A stretch of 20,462 nt of DNA, taken from positions 1 through 20,462 of the forward strand of contig CALCWL010000214.1 of the NCBI GenBank assembly GCA_937906285.1, written 5' to 3'. Position 1 is the first letter of the stretch; every line of letters begins with the position of its first letter. The notes beneath the pieces were generated by a model. It saw only the letters and a list, made by a program, of their open reading frames with translations. It searched no databases and was not told the origin of the DNA. Source of the stretch: an uncultured Rhodanobacter sp. GTDB taxonomy: Bacteria; Pseudomonadota; Gammaproteobacteria; Xanthomonadales; Rhodanobacteraceae. The position numbers and the translations under genes were made by a program. Positions 6,908 through 13,438 of this stretch are shown in pieces.

Positions 6908-7189
6908 TCCGCTTCATCACCGAGTGCGGGCCAGGAAGGCCCGCTGCTCTACCGGGGTCCCTTGCGCGGCGGTGAGGCGGGGTCGACAGGCCGCGCAGCG
7001 GGCGAGTCCATGGATGGACTCGCCTTTTCGCGCGGGCAGGATGCCCGCTCGAAAAGCCCGGCCCCGACTCACGGACTTGCCGGGCAGGAGCCCGGCAAGC
7101 GCCAAGCGGGGTGCCCCTCTCTTTGGTTACTTTCTCTCGGGCAAGCGAGAGAAAGTGACTCGCCCTCCGAAGGAGGACGAAAGCTCTTG
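6891..7189 (-). repeat. Structured repeat, right (inverted) arm
   Basis: Read on the minus strand from 7189, this arm shows the same modules as the left arm: CAAGAGCTTTCGT (7177-7189), CCTCC/GGAGG (7164-7176) and a 14-bp stem with one G/T pair (7126-7139 with 7146-7159). These are followed by a 10-bp stem (7076-7099), a 7+7 bp stem with one internal mismatch (7024-7056) and an 11-bp stem with a CC loop (7001-7024). GGGACCCCGGTAGAGCA (6945-6961) and a 7-bp stem (6926-6944) complete the set. Stem sequences differ from the left arm but still pair. Confidence 0.85.
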
Positions 7190-7301
7190 CTCCTGCTCAC
7201 CACAACCGAAGGAGGCCTGCGACAGGGTGCGCTCTCGCAAGCGCATTGAAGGTGGCAACTCCCCGCTGCAGGAGAGCCCCGCGGCCGAGTCCCGCCAATC
7301 G

Positions 7302-8303
7302 TCAGAACGTGCGCTGCACCGAATACTCGGCCAGGGTCGCCAAGGCATCGCGGTGGGCCGATGCCGGCAGCGCGGTGAGCGCTTCGCTGGCGGCGTGGGC
7401 GTGCCGCAGGGCGCGGTCGCGGGTGCGTTCCAGTGCGCCGGAGTCGCGGATCGAGGCGATGATGCGGTCCAGCGAGTCGAGCCCGCCGTGTTCGATCGCG
7501 TGGCGCAGCGACTGCGCCTGTTCCGGGCTGGCCTTCTCCAGTGCGTAGATCAGCGGCAGGGTCGGCTTGCCCTCGGCGAGGTCGTCGCCGATGTTCTTGC
7601 CCAGCGTGCCGGCGTCGCTGGTGTAGTCGAGCAGGTCGTCGGCGATCTGGAACGCGTAGCCAAGCTCCATGCCGTAACGCCGCAAGGCGGCCACCTGGTC
7701 CTCCGGCAGGCCGCCGAGGATGCCGCCCAGTTCGGTGGCAGCGGCGAACAGCACCGCGGTCTTGCGTTCGATCACGGCGAGATACGCCGCTTCGTTGACG
7801 TCGGCGTTGCCGATGTTGAGCAGTTGCAGCACCTCGCCTTCGGCGATGGTGTTGGTGGTGTCGGCGAGGATGCGCATGATGCGCATGTCGTCCAGTTCCA
7901 CCATCAGCTGGAACGAGCGCGAGTAGAGGAAGTCGCCGACCAGCACGCTGGCGGCGTTGCCCCACAGCGCGTTGGCGGTCTTGCGGCCGCGACGCAGGTC
8001 GGACTCGTCGACCACGTCGTCGTGCAGCAGGGTGGAGGTGTGGATGAACTCGATGATCGCGGCGAGCTTGATGTGGTGCTCGCCGCGGTAGCCGGCGGCG
8101 CCGGCGGCCAGCACGTGCAGCATCGGGCGCAGCCGCTTGCCGCCGCCGGCGATGATGTGGTCGGCGATCTGGTTGATCAGCACCACGTCGGAGGACAGCC
8201 GCCGGCGGATCAGCGCGTCGACGCGCTGCATGTCGGCGGCGGCGAGCTCGCGCACCGGGGCGAAGTCGGCGGGGCGGGTGGCGTCGGCAGGCATCGAATT
8301 CAT
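7302..8303 (-). CDS. ispB: Polyprenyl (octaprenyl) diphosphate synthase
   Basis: 333 residues, the usual length of trans-long-chain prenyl transferases. Substrate-binding motifs are all present: GGGKRLRP (53-60), first aspartate-rich motif DDVVD (95-99) and second motif DDLLD (222-226), followed by KNIGDDLAEGKPTLP (236-250). The enzyme extends farnesyl diphosphate with isopentenyl diphosphate to give the ubiquinone side chain. The ATG at 8303 was chosen; a second in-frame ATG lies three codons later and neither has a strong Shine-Dalgarno. A TATAAT box lies on the minus strand at 8331-8336. The gene is divergent from the MFS gene. Chain length (octaprenyl versus another) is by family, not visible in the sequence. 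Confidence 0.93.
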   Translation of the reverse strand: MNSMPADATRPADFAPVRELAAADMQRVDALIRRRLSSDVVLINQIADHIIAGGGKRLRPMLHVLAAGAAGYRGEHHIKLAAIIEFIHTSTLLHDDVVDESDLRRGRKTANALWGNAASVLVGDFLYSRSFQLMVELDDMRIMRILADTTNTIAEGEVLQLLNIGNADVNEAAYLAVIERKTAVLFAAATELGGILGGLPEDQVAALRRYGMELGYAFQIADDLLDYTSDAGTLGKNIGDDLAEGKPTLPLIYALEKASPEQAQSLRHAIEHGGLDSLDRIIASIRDSGALERTRDRALRHAHAASEALTALPASAHRDALATLAEYSVQRTF

Positions 8304-8330
8304 GGGTGCATCGCAGCGGCGTGAGACGCG

Positions 8331-8336
8331 ATTATA
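8331..8336 (-). promoter_or_regulatory. -10 box of the ispB promoter
   Basis: Perfect TATAAT on the minus strand, 28 bp before the ATG at 8303, within a short AT-rich patch of the divergent intergenic region. No good -35 is visible at 16-18 bp, so the promoter may be activator-dependent or use an extended contact. Confidence 0.5.
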
Positions 8337-8394
8337 GAGTCTGCAGGAACTTGCGCCGCGACATGTCGCCACAGTTCCCGCGCGTGGCGCCCTC

Positions 8395-8400
8395 TATAAT
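8395..8400 (+). promoter_or_regulatory. -10 box of the MFS gene promoter
   Basis: Perfect TATAAT in the context CTCTATAATGCC, nearly the same context as the opposing ispB box. The start would fall at about 8407-8408, exactly at an ATG, implying a leaderless transcript. No convincing -35 hexamer precedes it. Confidence 0.5.
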
Positions 8401-8407
8401 GCCGGGC

Positions 8408-8437
8408 ATGTCTTTGGCGATGCCTGTCCCCCGGTGA
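8408..8437 (+). CDS. Possible leaderless nine-codon leader ORF upstream of the MFS gene
   Basis: ATG at 8408 opens a frame encoding MSLAMPVPR and ends at TGA 8435-8437. The TGA overlaps the GTG start of the transporter (GTGA, 8434-8437). The ATG lies 7 bp after the -10 box. The GTG itself has no Shine-Dalgarno, so ribosomes finishing the short ORF may re-initiate on it. This is an inference from spacing only. Confidence 0.35.
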   Translation: MSLAMPVPR

Positions 8438-9636
8438 GCAAACTTTCCAGCCTCGAACGACGCAGCGCGCTGACCCTGGCCTGCGTGATCAGCCTGCGCC
8501 TGTTCGGCCTGTTCCTGATCATGCCGGTGTTCTCGCTGTACGCGAAGGCGATGCCCGACGCCACCGGCCTGATGATCGGACTGGCGCTGGGCGTGTACGG
8601 CATCGGCCAGGTGCTGCTGCAGATTCCGCTGGGGCTGCTGTCGGATCGGATCGGGCGCAAGCCGGCAATCACCATCGGCCTGATCCTGTTCGCCCTCGGC
8701 GGGTTGATCGCGGCGATGTCGCACACGCTCGCCGGCATCGTGGTCGGTCGCGCGGTGCAGGGCATGGGCGCGGTGGCCGGTGCCGGCATCGCGCTGGCGG
8801 CGGATCTCACCGCCGAGGAAAACCGCGGCAAGGCGATGGGCATCATCGGCGTGTCGATCGGGCTGGCGTTCCTGCTGGCGCTGATCCTGGGGCCACCGCT
8901 GGAAGCGATCGCCGGGCTGCCCGGGCTGTTCGGCGCCACCTCGATCCTGGCGCTGATGTCGCTGGTGCTGCTGTGGCTGATCGTACCCACGCCGGTGCGC
9001 GCGCAGGCGCCGGCAGCGGCGGGGTTTGGCGCGGTGCTGGCAATGCTGCGCGACGGCCGCATGCTGGTGCTGAACGGTTCGGTGTTCTTCCTGCATGCGC
9101 TGCTCACCGCCAGCTTCGTCGGCCTGCCGCTGCTGCTGGCGAACACCTTGCACCTGCCGGTGAATCGACACTGGGAGCTGTACCTGCCGGTGATGACGGT
9201 GGCCGCGTTCGTGATGGGGGCAAGCCTGCATCACATGCGCGAGGTGGCGCAGAGCTTGCGCATCGTGACGGTGTGCGTGGTGGCGATCGGACTGGCGCTG
9301 CTCGGTTTCGCCCTGTCCGGCAGCCACCTGGCCGCGTTCGGCGTGGCTGCGGCGGTGTTCTTCTCCGCGTTCAACCTGCTGGAGGCGGCGCTGCCCAGCC
9401 TGGTCTCGCGGCTCGCGCCGGGGCATCTGCGCGGCGCGGCGATGGGCGCGTATTCGACCAGCCAGTTCATCGGCGCCTTCGTCGGTGGCGCGCTCGGCGG
9501 CATTGCGCTGGGCCGGCTCGGGCCGGACGGCGTGTTCGCCTGCGCCGCCGCGTTCACCGTGCTGTGGTTGCCGCTGGTGATCGTCGGCTCGCGCCGGATC
9601 GGCCGCCAGGCCACCGGCGAAGCCCAGCCGGCGTAG
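8434..9636 (+). CDS. Major facilitator superfamily transporter, YajR-like
   Basis: 400 residues with about 12 transmembrane helices. MFS motif A is visible as GLLSDRIGRKP (residues 68-78), and the first helices (RLFGLFLIMPVFSLYA; GLALGVYGIGQVLLQIPLG) strongly resemble the YajR branch of drug/proton antiporters. The C-terminal ferredoxin-like YAM domain of E. coli YajR is absent; the protein ends shortly after the last helix. Substrate is unknown. The GTG start (8434) gives a normal short cytoplasmic N-terminus before helix 1; no Shine-Dalgarno is seen. The gene order transporter - DedA-rhodanese - ssb is on the same strand. Confidence 0.88.
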   Translation: MSKLSSLERRSALTLACVISLRLFGLFLIMPVFSLYAKAMPDATGLMIGLALGVYGIGQVLLQIPLGLLSDRIGRKPAITIGLILFALGGLIAAMSHTLAGIVVGRAVQGMGAVAGAGIALAADLTAEENRGKAMGIIGVSIGLAFLLALILGPPLEAIAGLPGLFGATSILALMSLVLLWLIVPTPVRAQAPAAAGFGAVLAMLRDGRMLVLNGSVFFLHALLTASFVGLPLLLANTLHLPVNRHWELYLPVMTVAAFVMGASLHHMREVAQSLRIVTVCVVAIGLALLGFALSGSHLAAFGVAAAVFFSAFNLLEAALPSLVSRLAPGHLRGAAMGAYSTSQFIGAFVGGALGGIALGRLGPDGVFACAAAFTVLWLPLVIVGSRRIGRQATGEAQPA

Positions 9637-9688
9637 GGCAGGCACGCCCCGCCAGCTTCGTGATCCGACCAACGGTGGGCAGGGCCCG

Positions 9689-9713
9689 CCCGGCGCGATG
9701 GGCTCGCGCCGGG
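9689..9713 (+). terminator. GC-rich stem-loop after the MFS gene
   Basis: CCCGGCGCG (9689-9697) pairs with CGCGCCGGG (9705-9713) around a 7-nt loop, followed by GTTTGC. It lies 52 bp after the stop. A neighbouring stretch (GGTGGGCAGGGCCCGCC) is also palindromic, so this may be a small REP-like repeat rather than a pure terminator. Confidence 0.4.
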
Positions 9714-9782
9714 GTTTGCATTAGCCGATGGGCGGCCCAATGATGGGAGCTCGGCGGCTTCGCTGCATCGGGTACCGCTTCG

Positions 9783-10769
9783 ATGGCTCACGAAATCCTC
9801 GCGCTGATGGCGCAGTACGGCGTGCTGCTGGTATTCCTCAACGTGCTGGTAACCCAGCTCGGCGCGCCGATTCCGGCGGTGCCCACGCTGGTGGTGGCCG
9901 GTTCGCTGGCGGCTGCCGGCGGGCCGTTGCTGCTGGCCGGCACGATGGCGGTGGTGGTGGGCGGTTGCCTGCTTGGCGACTCGGCGTGGTATGCCGCCGG
10001 GCGACGCTACGGCGCGCGGGTGATGCGCCTGTTGTGCCGCATCTCCCTGTCGCCCGATTCGTGCGTGCAACGCTCCGAGCTGCGTTTCCAGCGCTGGCGC
10101 GGGCAGGTGCTGCTGATCGCCAAGTTCGTGCCGGGCTTGTCGACCGTGGGCTCATCCCTGGTCGGCGCCATGGGGCTGCGCTGGCCGCTGTTCGTGCTGT
10201 TCGACGGACTGGGTTCGCTGATGTGGGCAGCGTTGTGGACAGGGCTTGGCTATGCCTTCGCCGCCCAGGTCGACAGGCTGCTGTCCGCCGTGGCCGACGC
10301 CGGAGCGCTGGCACTGCAGTGGCTGCTGGTGCTGTTGGCGCTGTACGTGCTGGCGCGCTGGGTGCAGCGCCGACGCCTGCTGCACGCGTTGCGGATGGCA
10401 CGCATCACGGTCGACGAATTGCACCGGGCGATGAACGCCGAACGCGCCCCGGTGGTGGTCGACGTGCGCCCGGAGGCCTCGCGCCAGCTCGACACGCGCG
10501 TGGTGCCCGGCGCGCTGCTGGTCGACGCGCAGGGCATCGACCGCACCGTGCACGATATCCCGTTCGACCGCGAGCTGGTGCTCTACTGCAATTGCCCCAA
10601 CGAGGTATCCGCCGCCCGCGTGGCCAAGGTGCTGATAGCGCAAGGCTACCGCCACGTGCGCCCGCTGCTGGGCGGGCTGGAGGCGTGGGATGCGGCCGGT
10701 TACGGGGTCGAACACGTGCCGGCCACGGGCGATGCGACCGGCCCGCGGTCTGCCGACGCACCGGCCTGA
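9783..10769 (+). CDS. DedA family membrane protein fused to a rhodanese domain
   Basis: 328 residues. Residues 1-195 form a DedA/VTT-type membrane domain: GAPIPAVPTLVVAGSLA (27-43), GDSAWYAAGRRYG (65-77) and KFVPGLSTVGSSLVGAMG (114-131) are the family's conserved segments. A last helix follows at about 178-195. Residues 207-312 are a cytoplasmic rhodanese domain: VVVDVRP (224-230), active-site loop YCNCPNEVSAAR (268-279), then GGLEAW (297-302). Either C269 or C271 is the candidate sulfur-carrying cysteine. DedA proteins are linked to undecaprenyl-phosphate/lipid scrambling and membrane-potential homeostasis; the meaning of the fused sulfurtransferase is unclear. Similar fusions are known from memory in related proteobacteria. 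Confidence 0.9.
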   Translation: MAHEILALMAQYGVLLVFLNVLVTQLGAPIPAVPTLVVAGSLAAAGGPLLLAGTMAVVVGGCLLGDSAWYAAGRRYGARVMRLLCRISLSPDSCVQRSELRFQRWRGQVLLIAKFVPGLSTVGSSLVGAMGLRWPLFVLFDGLGSLMWAALWTGLGYAFAAQVDRLLSAVADAGALALQWLLVLLALYVLARWVQRRRLLHALRMARITVDELHRAMNAERAPVVVDVRPEASRQLDTRVVPGALLVDAQGIDRTVHDIPFDRELVLYCNCPNEVSAARVAKVLIAQGYRHVRPLLGGLEAWDAAGYGVEHVPATGDATGPRSADAPA

Positions 10770-10833
10770 GACATCGTTGATGGCGGGCAGGCGCGCCGGC
10801 ACGGAACCTACAGCTTTTCCGGTTTTCCGCTGC

Positions 10834-10861
10834 TGGACTGGGCCCTTCGCGCGGTTATGAT
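10834..10861 (+). promoter_or_regulatory. Promoter of ssb
   Basis: TGGACT (10834-10839, 4/6 match to -35) and TATGAT (10856-10861, 5/6 match to -10) are separated by 16 bp, giving a leader of about 65 nt before the ATG. I see no SOS (CTG-N10-CAG) box overlapping it. Confidence 0.5.
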
Positions 10862-10931
10862 AGCCAGCCTGATCCATCAACTCCGGCCGTAATCATCCCT
10901 TACGTACGGCCGGCTCAACGAGGACATTCCC

Positions 10932-11444
10932 ATGGCACGCGGCGTCAACAAAGTCATCCTGGTCGGCAACCTCGGCGCAGACCCCGAAATGCGCCACACC
11001 GGCAGCGGCACCGCCATCTGCAGCTTCAACCTGGCCACCTCCGAGTCGTGGACCGACAAGCAGAGCGGCGAGAAGCAGGAGCGCACCGAGTGGCATCGCG
11101 TGAAGATCTTCGGCCGCCTGGCCGAGATCGCCGGCGAGTACCTGAAGAAGGGCCGCCAGGTCTATATCGAAGGCTCGCTGCGCACCGACAAGTACACCGA
11201 CAAGCAAGGCATCGAACGCTACTCGACCGACATCATCGCCAACGAAATGCAGATGCTCGGCGGTCCCGGCGAAGGCGGTGCGGGCGGTGGCGGCTACCAG
11301 CGCGAGCGCCCGCAGGGCGGCCCGCGACAGGGCGGCGGCAGCTACGGCGGCCAGTCCCGCGGCAACGACGACCGCGGCTCCTCGCGCCCATCCTCGCCGG
11401 CCCCGGCCGACAACGGCTTCACGGACGACGAGATTCCGTTCTAG
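10932..11444 (+). CDS. ssb: Single-stranded DNA-binding protein
   Basis: 170 residues. The OB-fold domain (about 1-112) begins MARGVNKVILVGNLGADPEMR and contains WHRVKIFGRLAEIAGEYLKKG and YIEGSLRTDKY, all SSB hallmarks. A glycine/arginine/glutamine-rich linker (about 113-155) leads to the acidic tip DDEIPF, the docking site for partner repair and replication proteins. GAGGA precedes the ATG at 10932. It protects single-stranded DNA in replication, recombination and repair as a tetramer. Length and tip are normal, with no truncation. Confidence 0.97.
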   Translation: MARGVNKVILVGNLGADPEMRHTGSGTAICSFNLATSESWTDKQSGEKQERTEWHRVKIFGRLAEIAGEYLKKGRQVYIEGSLRTDKYTDKQGIERYSTDIIANEMQMLGGPGEGGAGGGGYQRERPQGGPRQGGGSYGGQSRGNDDRGSSRPSSPAPADNGFTDDEIPF

Positions 11445-11473
11445 CGAACCCCCGCCGACGGCGGTGGTGTCTG

Positions 11474-11501
11474 CGACAGCCCGCCCTTCGGCGGGCTGTC
11501 G
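11474..11501. terminator. Bidirectional terminator between ssb and the S8 protease gene
   Basis: CGACAGCCCGCC (11474-11485) pairs perfectly with GGCGGGCTGTCG (11490-11501) around CTTC, a 12-bp GC-rich stem with a stable tetraloop. It lies in the 60-bp gap between convergent genes and ends 3 bp before the protease stop. T-runs are short on both sides. Confidence 0.7.
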
Positions 11502-11504
11502 TCG

Positions 11505-12809
11505 TCAGGGCGCGTCTTTTTCTTCGCTGCGCAGCCGCGCGATGGCTGAGGCGGCATTCACCTGCAGCGTGCCGTCGGAAACCCGGCTGCTCTGCAGCAG
11601 CAGGTCATGCACCGAGCGTGCGTCCAGTCCGGGTGCGATCGACAGCAGCAAGGCGGCGATACCGCTCACGTGCGCGGCGGCCATGGACGATCCGGAGGTG
11701 AAGTCGTAGCCGCCGTCCGGTTGAGTGGTGAGGATGTCGTTGCCCGGGGCGCTCAGCACGCCCGGTGGCGCCCGCGACGTGTTGCTGGTGCGCACGACGA
11801 TGACGCCCGGCGCACTGTCGGGAAAGCCGCCGACGTTGCCGTCCGGCGGCATCGCCGCGACCACGATGCGGCCCTGCTCCAGCAGCCGGGCAAGCAGTTC
11901 GTTGAGCAGCGGGTCGGCCGGGCCGCCCAGGCTCAGGTTGATGATGCGCGTATCGGTGTCGATGATCGCGGCCAGCGCCTTGGCCAGGGTGAAGGTGTTG
12001 CAGCGGGCGCCGGCACGGGACGCCGGCGGATACCAGCAAGCCTTGTACACGCTGAGAAAGGCCTTGGGCGCGATCCCCACGATGCCCTGCCGGTTGTTGG
12101 CGTCGGCGGCGATGATGCCGGCCACTTCGGTGCCGTGGTTGTCGCGGTCGAATGCCGTGCGGTTCGCGTCGACCAGGTTGCGCGTGTCGCGGATGCGTCC
12201 GTGCAGGTCGGGATGCGCCAGGTCGGCGCCCGTGTCGACGATCGCGACCTCGACCCCGGCGCCCTGGCTGAGGTTGTGGGCGAGTGCGGCATCGGTTTCG
12301 ACGAAGCCGCGCTGCAGGCCGGCGTAGGGGTCGTTGTAGCGCGGCGCGTCCCGCGGCGCCGGGTCGGCGTAAACGGAGTAGTCCTGCAGCGGCTCGACCA
12401 GTCGCACCCGGGCGTCGGCGGCCAGGGCCTTGAGCATGACGTCGCGGGGCATGCCGGGCGGCGGCGTCAGCACGATGCAGTACAGGTCCAGCGCCTTGAC
12501 CGGCCAGCCGGCCACCTCCTGCCATCGGTAGGATTTCTTCAGCGCGGCGAGCGTCGATGCCGCCCGCTGGCCGATCCCGTAATTTCCCGACGAGACATAA
12601 CCCAGCACGCTGGAACCGGCATGCGTGGCAGGGGGCACCAGCGGGTTGGCAACGGCCAGCACGATGTCGCGCCGGCTGTCCATGGAAGACACGCCGGCGA
12701 CGGCGGGGCTTTCGGCGCGAAGCGGGTGGTCGCCGGCTGGCGCAGGCCGCAAGTGCGCGCAGGCACTCAGCGCCATCGCGGCGGCGAGGGCGAGAAGGCC
12801 GACCTTCAT
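11505..12809 (-). CDS. Subtilisin-like (S8) serine protease lipoprotein
   Basis: 434 residues. The N-terminus MKVGLLALAAAMALSAC has a lipobox (LSAC, lipid-modified C17), so the enzyme is membrane-anchored in the periplasm. Residues about 90-147 look like an I9-type pro-region ending in ARVRLVEPLQDYSVY. The catalytic triad is complete: D192 in AIVDTGAD, H225 in DNHGTEVAG and S375 in TSGSSMAAAHVSG; N325 is a candidate oxyanion-hole residue. The ATG at 12809 overlaps the anti-sigma stop (ATGA, 12806-12809), so it is the third gene of the sigma operon. A role in degrading the neighbouring anti-sigma factor or in envelope stress is inferred from context only. Confidence 0.9.
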   Translation of the reverse strand: MKVGLLALAAAMALSACAHLRPAPAGDHPLRAESPAVAGVSSMDSRRDIVLAVANPLVPPATHAGSSVLGYVSSGNYGIGQRAASTLAALKKSYRWQEVAGWPVKALDLYCIVLTPPPGMPRDVMLKALAADARVRLVEPLQDYSVYADPAPRDAPRYNDPYAGLQRGFVETDAALAHNLSQGAGVEVAIVDTGADLAHPDLHGRIRDTRNLVDANRTAFDRDNHGTEVAGIIAADANNRQGIVGIAPKAFLSVYKACWYPPASRAGARCNTFTLAKALAAIIDTDTRIINLSLGGPADPLLNELLARLLEQGRIVVAAMPPDGNVGGFPDSAPGVIVVRTSNTSRAPPGVLSAPGNDILTTQPDGGYDFTSGSSMAAAHVSGIAALLLSIAPGLDARSVHDLLLQSSRVSDGTLQVNAASAIARLRSEEKDAP

Positions 12810-13438
12810 GGCGTGCTGGTGACGGGCTCGGCCAGGCGGATGCCGTGGGCGGCGCGCAGTTGCTGCAGCACGTGTGGCCCGGTCGAGGTGGAGTCCCGCG
12901 GTACGACCGTGTAGGCACCGACGTCGTTGGGGCCACCCACCACTTGCAAGCCGAGGCCATGCAGCAGTGCGTCCCAGTCGGCCAGTTTCATGCTGGCGTC
13001 CGGCACGACGCGGATCGAACCCGTGGCGGCGGGTCGGGTTGCCTCGCTGAGGGTGCGATAACGCGGAAGGCTGCCTTCCGACCACAACTTCATGCCCAGC
13101 ACGCCGATGCCGAGTGCCTGGATCAGCACCGCGGCAACCAGCGCGCGAGTCAGCCAGCCCGCGCGCCACCGGCCGGGGGTTTCCCGCGGCGCCGGCGCAT
13201 CGAGGCGGCCCAGCAAGTGCTTCAGCCCCACGTTGGCGTCGAGGGGAATATCGGAGGGCAGCGACATCGCCAGCTGCAGGCGGCTCTGCCGCGCAAACTC
13301 GGCGCGGCACTCCTCGCAGTGCACGAGGTGGCTCATCAGCGCCTGGCCCTGCTCGCGCGGGGCACTGCCCTGCAGCACCCAGGGCATGGCTTCCCAGGCG
13401 CTGGCGCAGTCGCGATCGGAATTCGTCTGGAACGTCAT
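12806..13438 (-). CDS. Zinc-finger anti-sigma factor, single transmembrane helix
   Basis: 210 residues. The cytoplasmic N-terminus has the zinc-binding anti-sigma signature H37-x3-C41-x2-C44 (HLVHCEEC). A transmembrane helix at about 98-117 (TRALVAAVLIQALGIGVLG) is followed by about 90 periplasmic residues. These read IRVVPDASM...LLHGLGLQVVGGPNDVGAYTVV...LQQLRAAHGIRLAEPV, a ferredoxin-like beta-alpha-beta pattern similar to I9 protease pro-regions. The ATG at 13438 overlaps the sigma stop (ATGA, 13435-13438); longer in-frame starts lie within the sigma gene. It should sequester the upstream ECF sigma factor. Confidence 0.88.
   Translation of the reverse strand: MTFQTNSDRDCASAWEAMPWVLQGSAPREQGQALMSHLVHCEECRAEFARQSRLQLAMSLPSDIPLDANVGLKHLLGRLDAPAPRETPGRWRAGWLTRALVAAVLIQALGIGVLGMKLWSEGSLPRYRTLSEATRPAATGSIRVVPDASMKLADWDALLHGLGLQVVGGPNDVGAYTVVPRDSTSTGPHVLQQLRAAHGIRLAEPVTSTP

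Larger units (their letters stand above)
6343..7301. other. Gene-free region filled with stem-loop repeats
   Basis: Almost 960 bp lie between the yceI operon start and the end of the prenyl synthase gene. Open frames here are products of GC-rich repeats: they cross hairpin arms in all frames and show no protein family motif. The main content is the two-armed element at 6572-7189. Flanking it are smaller hairpins of the same style, such as GCGCAC-CTT-GTGCGC at 6513-6527. The promoter of the yceI operon must lie in the left part, but I cannot identify hexamers. Confidence 0.7.

Noticed and set aside
6572..7189. Insertion sequence with terminal inverted repeats
   Set aside because: The inverted arms contain no transposase frame, and similarity extends through the entire arms rather than only at the ends.
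6572..7189. CRISPR array
   Set aside because: The repeats are inverted hairpins of varied stem sequence, not direct repeats with regular spacers, and no cas genes are near.
6603..7249. Short open frames inside the structured repeat, encoding strings such as AGMDAGQFFAS
   Set aside because: They read through hairpin arms; the two arms diverge by compensating stem changes rather than by synonymous codon change. Similar 'hypothetical proteins' in databases are likely repeat artefacts.
6900..8324. 474-residue open frame on the plus strand over the repeat region and opposite ispB
   Set aside because: It crosses hairpin repeats and then runs antisense to a gene with complete prenyl-synthase motifs; its composition (V, G, Q, H, R-rich) is typical of a shadow frame.
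8332..9672. 446-residue open frame on the minus strand opposite the MFS gene
   Set aside because: Rich in H, R, Q and A with no domain motif; it is the antisense shadow of a well-supported transporter in GC-rich DNA.
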